From: an uncultured Verrucomicrobiota bacterium
Lineage (GTDB): Bacteria > Verrucomicrobiota > Verrucomicrobiae > Opitutales > Opitutaceae
Direction: 5' to 3'
DNA: 13,156 bases
Assembly: GCA_946482165.1 (NCBI GenBank)
Contig: CAMLQS010000119.1
Span: 1-13,156 of the forward strand
In this document: in pieces, positions 1-5,569 of the stretch
How positions within the stretch are numbered: the stretch's first letter is position 1
Layout: each line of letters starts with the position of its first letter
Notes under the pieces: generated by a model
What the model was told of the DNA's origin: nothing
What the model saw: the letters and a program-made list of their open reading frames with translations, nothing else
The model's database searches: none
Program-made: the position numbers and the translations under genes

Positions 1-36
1 GTCGAGGCCTCCGGAGTAGGCGAGAACGATCTTCAT
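1..36 (-). CDS. argG: Argininosuccinate synthase, N-terminal fragment (cut by window edge)
   Basis: Only the first 12 codons are inside the window, reading MKIVLAYSGGLD. This is the conserved N-terminus of argininosuccinate synthase, where the SGGLD PP-loop binds ATP. The enzyme joins citrulline and aspartate in the ATP-dependent penultimate step of arginine synthesis, in the cytoplasm. The family is usually about 400 residues, so nearly all of the gene lies to the left. The start is the ATG at 36-34; the leader before it ends in CTTTTCCC and has no Shine-Dalgarno sequence. argF, the preceding enzyme of the pathway, lies on the same strand 730 bp upstream, which supports the call. An ATP-dependent PP-loop enzyme of another kind (for example ThiI/TtcA-like) is possible from so few residues, but the exact string and the argF context make ArgG much more likely. 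Confidence 0.85.
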   Translation of the reverse strand, partial: MKIVLAYSGGLD

Positions 37-255
37 GGGAAAAGCGTCGGTTGTGTGCGCCGCCGCAGATGCGAGCAAAGCAAAAGATGGCCCGGGCGTC
101 GGTGCGGGCAGCGACCGATACTCGCGAGCCTTAAGCACTCGACGGGCGGTCGTGGTTGGCAAAGGCAGGCGGGGGCACATGAGTAATTAACCCTAGTTAA
201 GGCCGGAGGGTCTTGCAAAGAGCCTGGGCCACATAAGGCATTAACCCCACAAATC
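37..255. promoter_or_regulatory. Divergent intergenic region between argG and the pseudopilin gene
   Basis: These 219 bp separate two divergent start codons, so promoters in both directions are expected here. I see no gene. An AT-rich island at 184-200 contains a short hairpin (TTAAC CCTA GTTAA, 187-200). It lies within the motif CCTAGTTAAGGCCGG (192-206), about 50 bp before the pilin start; a near copy occurs at 4234-4249 in front of galM. I cannot assign -35 or -10 boxes with confidence. Confidence 0.35.
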
Positions 256-738
256 GTGTCCCACTCCGCTTCACGTCATTCCCTTCGTAGCAACCAAGGC
301 GGGTTCACCTTGGTTGAGCTGATGATCGTCGTCGCGTTGATCGGTATCTTGGCCTCGCTCGCGGCACCGCTCTATCAGCGAATGACGGTTCGAGCCAAGT
401 GCATCCGCTTTCAGAGCGACCTCCGCATCGCGGCGCAGGCGCTGGAGACGTTTGCGATCGAGCGCGGGGAATGGCCGCCCGATGGAGCCGGCGGCTGGCC
501 GGACTTGGTGTATGACTATCTCCCGCCGCCCACCCGCTGGAACCTGCCGACGCCCATCGGCGGGCGCTGGGGCTGGGCGCGCGATATCGAAGGCGTAAAC
601 GCCGCCCTGCAAATCACCGGCTACGAAGGCGGCGCGGAGCGCGGACTGGAACTCGACCGCCTGATCGACGATGGCGACCTCACTGCGGGCCTGCTTCGTG
701 GCACCGGCGACAGCCTGTTCTACGTGATGCAGCCCTGA
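256..738 (+). CDS. Type IV pilin-like / type II secretion pseudopilin
   Basis: A 160-residue protein with a classic class III prepilin signal. A 16-residue leader ends in GG and is followed by FTLVELMIVVALIGILA, with cleavage predicted between G16 and F17 and the conserved Glu at mature position 5 (E21). The hydrophobic helix runs to about residue 40. Prepilin peptidase would cut and N-methylate it for assembly into a type IV pilus or type II secretion pseudopilus. The C-terminal half (about residues 70-160) is rich in Trp, Pro and Gly and matches nothing I can name. The start is GTG at 256; no ATG precedes the signal and no Shine-Dalgarno sequence is visible. No assembly ATPase, platform protein or peptidase is nearby, so it stands alone. 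It sits between argF and argG on the opposite strand. Family assignment is sure; the exact role is not known. Confidence 0.9.
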   Translation: MSHSASRHSLRSNQGGFTLVELMIVVALIGILASLAAPLYQRMTVRAKCIRFQSDLRIAAQALETFAIERGEWPPDGAGGWPDLVYDYLPPPTRWNLPTPIGGRWGWARDIEGVNAALQITGYEGGAERGLELDRLIDDGDLTAGLLRGTGDSLFYVMQP

Positions 739-739
739 T

Positions 740-777
740 CGGGCGCACCACGCCGACGCCCCCGCTCTTATTTTTTC
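740..777. terminator. Weak candidate terminator between converging pilin and argF
   Basis: The 29 bp between the two stop codons contain a short GC stem (GGGCG at 741-745 with CGCCC at 757-761, 11-nt loop). It is followed on the plus strand by TCTTATTTTTT, the T-run overlapping the last codons of argF. It could end pilin transcription. The stem is only 5 bp, so this is a tentative call. There is no U-run on the minus-strand side for argF. Confidence 0.3.
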
Positions 778-1727
778 GAGTTGGCGGTCACGAGCATGCT
801 CATGATCGCCTTCTGCACGTGGAGGCGGTTTTCCGCTTGGTCGAAGATGATCGAGCGAGGGCTATCCAGCACCTCCGGCTGCACCTCCTCGCCCGGATGG
901 GCCGGAAGGCAGTGCATGAAAAGCGCGTCGGGCTTGGCCGCGGCGAAAACTTTCCCCGTGACACTGTAAGGCGCCATGAGCGCGAGTCGCTCGCGCTTCT
1001 CCTCCTCCTTGCCCATGCTCACCCAGACATCCGTGTAAACGACATCCGCGTCCTTCACGGCCTGCAGCGGATCGGTGGTGAACTCGTAGCCGCCGGCAAA
1101 ACCTTCCTTCGCCAGGAACGCGTTGAACTCGGCCGTCGGCTCGAAGCCCTCGGGGCCGGCCAAGCTGATCTTCATCCCGAAAAGATTCGCTCCAAGCACC
1201 CAGGAGTTGGCCATGTTGCACGCCGTGTCCCCGAGGAAGGCGATCTTGCGACCCTTGAGCGAAGCGAAGAGCTCCGCGCCACCGGCGGCCGGGCCAGCCC
1301 AACGCTCCGCCATGGTAAAGGCGTCGGTGTATATCTGGCAGGGATGCAGAAAATCCGTGAGCGCATTGATCACGGGAATCGTGCCGGATTCGGCCAAGCG
1401 CTCGACCTCGGCCTGCTCGTAAGTGCGCACGATCAATCCGTGCACGAAGCGCGAAAGCACCTTGGCCGTGTCCTCAACCGACTCGCCCCGCCCGAGCTGG
1501 ATATCGTTCTTGTTAAGAAACAGAGGGTTGCCGCCGAGCTCATGAACGCCCACCTCGAAAGACACGCGGGTGCGGGTGGACGACTTGGAAAATATCAGCG
1601 CCCATGTCTGGCGTTTGAGCACGGTTCCATCGTTCTGGCCGCGCTCGGTTTTCAATTTGCGAGCGAGGGCGAACGTCTCGGCGACTTCGTGGGGAGTGAA
1701 GTCCGTTTCCTTGAGGAAGTGCTTCAT
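768..1727 (-). CDS. argF: Ornithine carbamoyltransferase
   Basis: A full-length 319-residue cytoplasmic enzyme that transfers carbamoyl from carbamoyl phosphate to ornithine, making citrulline for arginine synthesis. The carbamoyl-phosphate loop STRTR is at residues 50-54, within SKSSTRTRVSFE. The HPCQ motif is at 128-131 and the ornithine-side loop DVWVSMG at 233-239. The catalytic HCLPA motif is at 272-276. These motifs, including SMG and HCLP, separate it from aspartate carbamoyltransferase. Length matches the family (about 310-335). The ATG at 1727 precedes MKHFLKE; its leader (CATCTTAC) has no Shine-Dalgarno sequence. It converges on the pilin gene with a 29-bp gap, and argG lies further downstream on the same strand. 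Any transcript running on into argG would cross the pilin gene antisense. A biosynthetic rather than catabolic role is inferred from the neighbouring argG. Confidence 0.96.
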   Translation of the reverse strand: MKHFLKETDFTPHEVAETFALARKLKTERGQNDGTVLKRQTWALIFSKSSTRTRVSFEVGVHELGGNPLFLNKNDIQLGRGESVEDTAKVLSRFVHGLIVRTYEQAEVERLAESGTIPVINALTDFLHPCQIYTDAFTMAERWAGPAAGGAELFASLKGRKIAFLGDTACNMANSWVLGANLFGMKISLAGPEGFEPTAEFNAFLAKEGFAGGYEFTTDPLQAVKDADVVYTDVWVSMGKEEEKRERLALMAPYSVTGKVFAAAKPDALFMHCLPAHPGEEVQPEVLDSPRSIIFDQAENRLHVQKAIMSMLVTANSKK

Positions 1728-1763
1728 GTAAGATGAAGCGTTCTGGCATAAACCGCGCCGATC

Positions 1764-1777
1764 CCCTCGCGCGAGGG
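1764..1777. promoter_or_regulatory. Perfect 14-bp palindrome upstream of argF
   Basis: CCCTCGC followed directly by GCGAGGG, a perfect palindrome without a spacer. It lies 37 bp upstream of the argF start and 53 bp upstream of the divergent 68-codon gene. Its position would suit an operator, but it does not resemble the AT-rich ARG box bound by ArgR, and a GC-rich genome yields such palindromes by chance. Confidence 0.25.
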
Positions 1778-1829
1778 AAAAGTTTTACCAGGCTCGCACC
1801 GGGGTCGCACTTCCCAAAACTCGGACGCC

Positions 1830-2036
1830 GTGCATCGCTTTGTCCCCGACCCCGTCAACGCCTCGGAAACGCCTTTGCCCGAGGCCGATCAGCTTGCGGC
1901 GGCAATGCGGCGTTTTATCCGACTTCGCGCCCCGCTCGCGCGGACGATGCTTGCGCAAATTCTCGCCGCCCTCGGCGAAACCGCCGGCCCCACCGGCGGC
2001 GCCCGCCTTGACTCTGCTGCTAAGCTCGCCTCGTGA
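1830..2036 (+). CDS. Small protein of unknown function, translationally coupled to the amidase
   Basis: A 68-residue reading frame from GTG (1830) to TGA (2034-2036). Its stop overlaps the GTG start of the LysM-amidase gene in GTGA, a typical arrangement for translational coupling. Codon third positions are strongly G/C, as in neighbouring genes. The protein has no signal peptide or membrane segment. It looks largely helical, with a basic middle part (AAAMRRFIRLRAPLARTML, about residues 24-42) that could form an amphipathic helix. I do not recognise the family. The overlap and codon use argue that it is real; the lack of an ATG and of a Shine-Dalgarno sequence weakens this, though the latter holds for all genes here. 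Chance opening of a GC-rich frame remains possible. Confidence 0.5.
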   Translation: MHRFVPDPVNASETPLPEADQLAAAMRRFIRLRAPLARTMLAQILAALGETAGPTGGARLDSAAKLAS

Positions 2037-2803
2037 CCCTCGTCCGCCGGCAGTTCCTCGTCCAAGCCGCCCTCGCTCTCGGCGGGCTGGCCCTTCTGCC
2101 CTCGCCGTTGCTCTTGGCCGCGCCCGAGGAGCGCATCCACCTCGTCCGCCGAGGCGACACCCTTTCCGGCATCGCCTCGCGCCATGGCGTATCGATAACG
2201 GCGATACGCACCCGCAACGGGCTCGCCTCCACCGGGATTCGGGTCGGGCAGAAGCTCGTCATCCCCGGCGCGGCGCAGCCTCCCCCTTCTGCCGCCGCGC
2301 CCGCCTCGGCCCTTGCCCCCGTGCTCGCGGCTTCGCGCGGACTGCGGATCACGCCCGGCCGATGGAGCCATCTTGTCGTCCACCACAGCGGCATCGAGGC
2401 GGGCAACGCCAAGTCCTACGATGGCGCACACCGCCGCCGCGGAATGGAGAACGGCCTCGCCTACCACTTCGTGATCGGCAACGGCCGCGATTCCGGCGAC
2501 GGCCAGATCGAGGTCGGCTCTCGCTGGACCCGCCAGATCTACGGCGGCCACGTGCGATCCGAGTTCATGAACGAGCACGGCATCGGCATCTGCCTTGTCG
2601 GCAATTTTGAGAAACGCAGCCCCGGCAAGCTCCAGCTCGCCTCCCTCCACGCTTTGATTGAGCACCTGCGCGGCGAGGGCCTGCCGGGCTCCGCCAAGGC
2701 AAAGGTCACGGTCCACCGCTGGGTCGACCACAACCACACCGTATGCCCTGGCCGGCGCTTTCCTTATTCCGAGCTCAAGCGCCGCTACGGAGCGACTGTC
2801 TGA
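2033..2803 (+). CDS. LysM-domain N-acetylmuramoyl-L-alanine amidase (Amidase_2/PGRP fold)
   Basis: A 256-residue exported peptidoglycan hydrolase that would cut the bond between N-acetylmuramic acid and L-alanine of the stem peptide. An N-terminal signal with twin arginines (VRRQFLV, residues 4-10, then a hydrophobic stretch to about 30) resembles a Tat signal. A LysM peptidoglycan-binding domain spans about 34-78 (HLVRRGDTLSGIASRHGVS to GQKLVIPG), followed by an Ala/Pro linker (80-100). The amidase domain spans about 110-250. Likely zinc ligands are the His of VVHHSG (117 or 118), H228 in VHRW, and C238 in the VCPG motif; FHNT-type tyrosine/histidine context is seen around YHFVIGNG (144-151). 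The GTG start overlaps the stop of the preceding small gene. The 3' end converges with the small membrane-protein gene after 23 bp. The domain call is firm; whether it acts in septation, recycling or remodelling is not shown. Confidence 0.9.
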   Translation: MTLVRRQFLVQAALALGGLALLPSPLLLAAPEERIHLVRRGDTLSGIASRHGVSITAIRTRNGLASTGIRVGQKLVIPGAAQPPPSAAAPASALAPVLAASRGLRITPGRWSHLVVHHSGIEAGNAKSYDGAHRRRGMENGLAYHFVIGNGRDSGDGQIEVGSRWTRQIYGGHVRSEFMNEHGIGICLVGNFEKRSPGKLQLASLHALIEHLRGEGLPGSAKAKVTVHRWVDHNHTVCPGRRFPYSELKRRYGATV

Positions 2804-2826
2804 AGGACACACCCAACCCGCGGCTT

Positions 2827-2961
2827 TTAGTCCTTGCGCGGGAAAAGGCAGCCGCAGCCCTTGCCACAGCAGTCCTTGCGGCGGATGGCGACGTGTCTCC
2901 GGCCGAAACAAAGAATCGCGGCGAGAAGAACGACAGGCACGAGCACGAAGAGCCACCACAT
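2827..2961 (-). CDS. 44-residue single-helix membrane protein with Cys-rich tail
   Basis: A short frame from ATG (2961-2959) to TAA. The protein begins MWWLFVLVPVVLLAAILCFG, a clean single transmembrane helix (residues 1-20). It continues with a basic stretch RRHVAIRRK (21-29) and a cysteine cluster DCCGKGCGCLF (30-40), and ends PRKD. The positive-inside rule places the cysteines in the cytoplasm. The layout (one N-terminal helix, then basic residues and a Cys/Gly cluster within about 45-60 residues) recalls the small FeoB-associated Cys-rich membrane proteins, but no iron transporter is in view, so this is only a resemblance. It lies 77 bp downstream of galM on the same strand and may share its transcript. 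No Shine-Dalgarno sequence (leader TGCCGCGCC). The non-random composition argues that it is real. Confidence 0.65.
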   Translation of the reverse strand: MWWLFVLVPVVLLAAILCFGRRHVAIRRKDCCGKGCGCLFPRKD

Positions 2962-3038
2962 GGCGCGGCACGAAAGGGACCGCGCCCGAATTGGCAACCG
3001 CCGGGCGAAGTCGATACCCGGCGGTCAGCCCGCCGGCA

Positions 3039-4097
3039 TCAGACCGTGTCGAACCGATAGCTCGTGCTCGTGAGATACGTCTGGTCCGGCCGAAGCACCA
3101 CGCTCGGAAAGGCCGGCTGATTTGGCGAATCGGGAAAATGCTGGGTTTCCAGGCAGAAGCCGGTGTGGCGGGCATAACGCGCGCCCGCTTTGCCGACGAA
3201 AGAGCCGTCGAGGAAATTGCCGGTGTAGAACTGCACGCCGGGCTCGGTGGTGAAGACGCGAACGCGACGTCCGCTCGTCGGCTCGGTCACTTCGGCGGCC
3301 AAGACCGTATCGGACGATGCGGCGGTTTTGAGCACGAAGGTATGATCGTAGCCCGCGGGATCGCCGCCGGTCGCCGCGAGCCGCGAACCAATGGTGTTCT
3401 CCTTCAGAAAATCCATCGGCGTGCCCGCGACCGATGCGAACTCGCCGGTCGGGATAAGCGCGGCGTCGACCGGCACGTAGTGTTCGGCAGGCATGCGCAG
3501 GAGGTGGCCCAGCACGTCGCCCACGCCCTGCCCGGCGAGGTTGAGGTAAACATGGTTGGTAAGGTTGACGATGGTCGTGCGGTCGGTGGTGGCGCGGTAG
3601 TCGAGACGCAGCTCGGACTCATCGGTCCAGGTGTAGGTCACCTCGACGGAGAGGTTGCCCGGATAGCCTTCGTCTCCGTCGGGGCTGAGGAGGGAGAAGC
3701 GCAGGGAGGGCGGATTCAGGCCGACGATGTTCGCTTTCCAGAGGAGCTTGTCGAAGCCGCGCAGGCCGCCGTGGAGGTGGTTGGGGCCGTTGTTGACCGC
3801 GAGCTGGTAGTTATGCCCCTCAAGCGGAAAGCGGCCCTTGGCGATGCGGTTGCCGAAGCGGCCGACGATGCAGCCGAAGTAGGGATTGGCTTTGGAGAGG
3901 AACCCGGCGAGGTCGTCGAATCCGAGCGCGACGTCGGCGAGTTTGCCGGAGCGGTCGGGCACGGTGATGCCTACGATGGTCGCGCCGTAGTCGGTGAGCG
4001 TGACGACGTGGCCGCGGGCGTTGGTGAGCGTGAAGAGCGTGACGGCGCGGCCGTCAGGCAGCTCGCCGAAAGGTTGGGAGGTGAGCAGGGAAGGCAT
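3039..4097 (-). CDS. galM: Aldose 1-epimerase (galactose mutarotase)
   Basis: A 352-residue mutarotase interconverting alpha and beta anomers of hexoses such as galactose and glucose. The family's active-site blocks are all present: NHLHGG (H107/H109, residues 106-111), LTNHVYLNLAG with H182, YDH with D251, and ETQHFPDSPN with the catalytic base E317. H109, H182 and E317 match the acid/base residues of known GalM proteins. No signal peptide is seen, so it is probably cytoplasmic, although some family members are exported. I chose the ATG at 4097 because the homologous region begins at once (PFGELPDGRAVTLFTLTN). The frame stays open to an ATG at 4217, but those 40 extra codons look non-coding. 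The leader ends in ATTCCC. No other galactose gene is adjacent; the small Cys-rich membrane-protein gene follows downstream. Confidence 0.93.
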   Translation of the reverse strand: MPSLLTSQPFGELPDGRAVTLFTLTNARGHVVTLTDYGATIVGITVPDRSGKLADVALGFDDLAGFLSKANPYFGCIVGRFGNRIAKGRFPLEGHNYQLAVNNGPNHLHGGLRGFDKLLWKANIVGLNPPSLRFSLLSPDGDEGYPGNLSVEVTYTWTDESELRLDYRATTDRTTIVNLTNHVYLNLAGQGVGDVLGHLLRMPAEHYVPVDAALIPTGEFASVAGTPMDFLKENTIGSRLAATGGDPAGYDHTFVLKTAASSDTVLAAEVTEPTSGRRVRVFTTEPGVQFYTGNFLDGSFVGKAGARYARHTGFCLETQHFPDSPNQPAFPSVVLRPDQTYLTSTSYRFDTV

Positions 4098-4393
4098 GGG
4101 AATGCCGAGCGAACAGAAGGACGCCTCGCGCGCCAAGCAGGACCTGCCGACGCCTTGCCCGACAGGCCCGACACAAACCTCGGCCACGCCCCCCTGCGCC
4201 GGCGTTCGCATCCCCATGGCAGGTCCGGACGTGCCGGGCCTTAATTAGGCAAACTGATTTAGTTAATAAGTTACCGTTGTCGCAGGGCGAATCGATAGAT
4301 ACCCTCCCCTATCGCTCCGGTTTCTTCGCTCCTCCTTCATTGACCGCAGATCCTCCGCCGGTCGGGTCGCAAAACCGGGCGACGTTTGTTCCC
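4098..4393. promoter_or_regulatory. Divergent promoter region between galM and the propeller gene
   Basis: This 296-bp region separates divergent starts. It holds the most AT-rich stretch of the left half of the window (4241-4274, TTAATTAGG through AGTTAATAAGTTA), the likely site of promoters. On the minus strand it contains CCTAATTAAGGCCCGG (4249-4234), almost the same as CCTAGTTAAGGCCGG in front of the pilin gene. I cannot fix -35/-10 boxes. No gene is supported here. Confidence 0.35.
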
Positions 4394-5485
4394 ATGAAAT
4401 CCCGCCTCCTCGCTCGCTCCTCGTTCGCTTGCTGTCGCGTCGCGCTTCTCGCGTTCGCCGTGTTTGGCTCATCGCTCGCCTTCGCCCAAAATTTTTTCAT
4501 CGGCACCGTCGGCAACGGCGGCCCCGGCAACGGCAACATCCGCACCTACGGACTCGATGGCTCGCTCATCAATCCCGCCCTCATGCCCGGCCAAAGCTAT
4601 CCCTTGGATGTGGCGATATCCGGGGCCCACCTCTATGTCCTGAACCGGGGCGCGAACTCCGTCGCCAAATACAACCTCGACGGAACCTTGGTGAACGCCG
4701 CGCTCATCACCGGCCTGGACGACCCGCAGGCGATCGCGATCCAAGGCGCCGACATCTATATCGCAAACGCCGGCAACAACACCGTCGGGAAATACACCAC
4801 CGGCGGAAGCGTGATCAACGCGACCTTCCTCGGGCTCCCGAGCAACGCCTTGGGCGTGGCGGTGTCGGGGTCCGATCTCTACGTCTCCGTCAACGGCGTG
4901 TCCGGACAGTTTGGCACGGTCCAAAAATTCACCACCGGAGGCGTATTGGTGAACGACAGCTTTATCGCGGGCCTCGTCCAGCCCCGGCACCTGACGGTCT
5001 CCGGGAACGATCTCTACCTCATCAGCGGCGCCACCTTGTCGGTGGGCAAATACGACACGAGCACAGGCGCCGGCGGGATTCTGCTCGCCGGCGGCATCGG
5101 CGATCCACTGATCAACGTGCCCGTCCATGTCGTCGTATCCGGCACCGACCTGTATGTGGCGTCCCTCGGCGGCGACGGAATCCCCGCCAAAATCGGCCAC
5201 TACACCACGTCCGGCGCCACGATAAACGCCGACCTCGTCACAGGTCTGGACGGCCCCTACTCGTTCGCCGTGGGCAGCGCGGTGAACCTCACGATAAACC
5301 TCTACTCGGGCCTGACGGTCACGGGCACGGTCGGCTCCCAATATACGATCGAATACACCAACAGCCTCAACGCCCCCGTGGTCTGGACCCCGCTGACCTC
5401 CGGCACGCTGACGACCAGCCCGTATCTTTACATCGATACGTCGATCCCCTCCGGCACGCGGTTCTATCGCGCGGTTTTCCAATAA
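4394..5485 (+). CDS. Secreted beta-propeller (NHL/YVTN-like) protein with a verrucomicrobial C-terminal domain
   Basis: A 363-residue exported protein. A Sec signal peptide runs from residue 1 to about 31 (basic start KSRLLAR, hydrophobic core, SSLAFA then Q). It is followed by five to six repeats of 40-46 residues with the pattern V-x-G-x-x-L-Y-V...VGKY-T-x-G-x-x-x-N-A. Clear repeats begin near residues 73, 113, 154, 199 and 245, with a first partial one at about 35-70. This is the pattern of an NHL/six-bladed beta-propeller. Residues 297-363 (INLYSGLTVTGTVGSQYTIEYT to TRFYRAVFQ) look like the C-terminal domain common on secreted proteins of Verrucomicrobia, perhaps for sorting or anchoring; this is from memory. 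I chose the ATG at 4394 because it places the signal peptide at the N-terminus; a longer frame from TTG at 4277 is unlikely. Ligand or enzymatic function unknown. It converges with the halogenase-like gene. Confidence 0.85.
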   Translation: MKSRLLARSSFACCRVALLAFAVFGSSLAFAQNFFIGTVGNGGPGNGNIRTYGLDGSLINPALMPGQSYPLDVAISGAHLYVLNRGANSVAKYNLDGTLVNAALITGLDDPQAIAIQGADIYIANAGNNTVGKYTTGGSVINATFLGLPSNALGVAVSGSDLYVSVNGVSGQFGTVQKFTTGGVLVNDSFIAGLVQPRHLTVSGNDLYLISGATLSVGKYDTSTGAGGILLAGGIGDPLINVPVHVVVSGTDLYVASLGGDGIPAKIGHYTTSGATINADLVTGLDGPYSFAVGSAVNLTINLYSGLTVTGTVGSQYTIEYTNSLNAPVVWTPLTSGTLTTSPYLYIDTSIPSGTRFYRAVFQ

Positions 5486-5501
5486 TCGCGGAAACTCAAC
5501 C

Positions 5502-5561
5502 GGCGGGGCGGTAACACGCGCCGCGCCGCCCGGCCGCCGCGCTCGTCCGAGGCGGCCTCGG
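5502..5561. terminator. GC-rich hairpins between convergent propeller and halogenase-like genes
   Basis: The 84-bp gap holds two stem-loops. GGCGGGGCGG (5502-5511) pairs with CCGCGCCGCC (5521-5530) with one mismatch and a 9-nt loop. CCGAGG (5547-5552) pairs with CCTCGG (5556-5561) around a 3-nt loop. Neither has a U-run on either strand, so they are not textbook intrinsic terminators, but the convergent position makes a bidirectional transcription-ending role plausible. Confidence 0.35.
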
Positions 5562-5569
5562 CGCGTCCT

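Noticed and set aside
1728..1829. ArgR box upstream of argF
   Set aside because: No AT-rich TGAAT...ATTCA-like palindrome is present; the only palindrome (1764-1777) is GC-rich.
4098..4217. Longer galM starting at 4217
   Set aside because: The 40 added residues (MGMRTPAQGG...) do not resemble any aldose epimerase N-terminus; homology starts right after the ATG at 4097.
2658..4244. Long plus-strand open frame opposite galM
   Set aside because: Antisense shadow of galM in GC-rich DNA; the product is Gly/Arg/Val-rich with no domain. The same holds for the long plus-strand frames at 5591-7144, 7557-9014, 9282-10889 and 10793-11950.
4277..4393. Longer propeller protein from TTG at 4277
   Set aside because: It would place 39 residues before a clear Sec signal peptide, which must be N-terminal.
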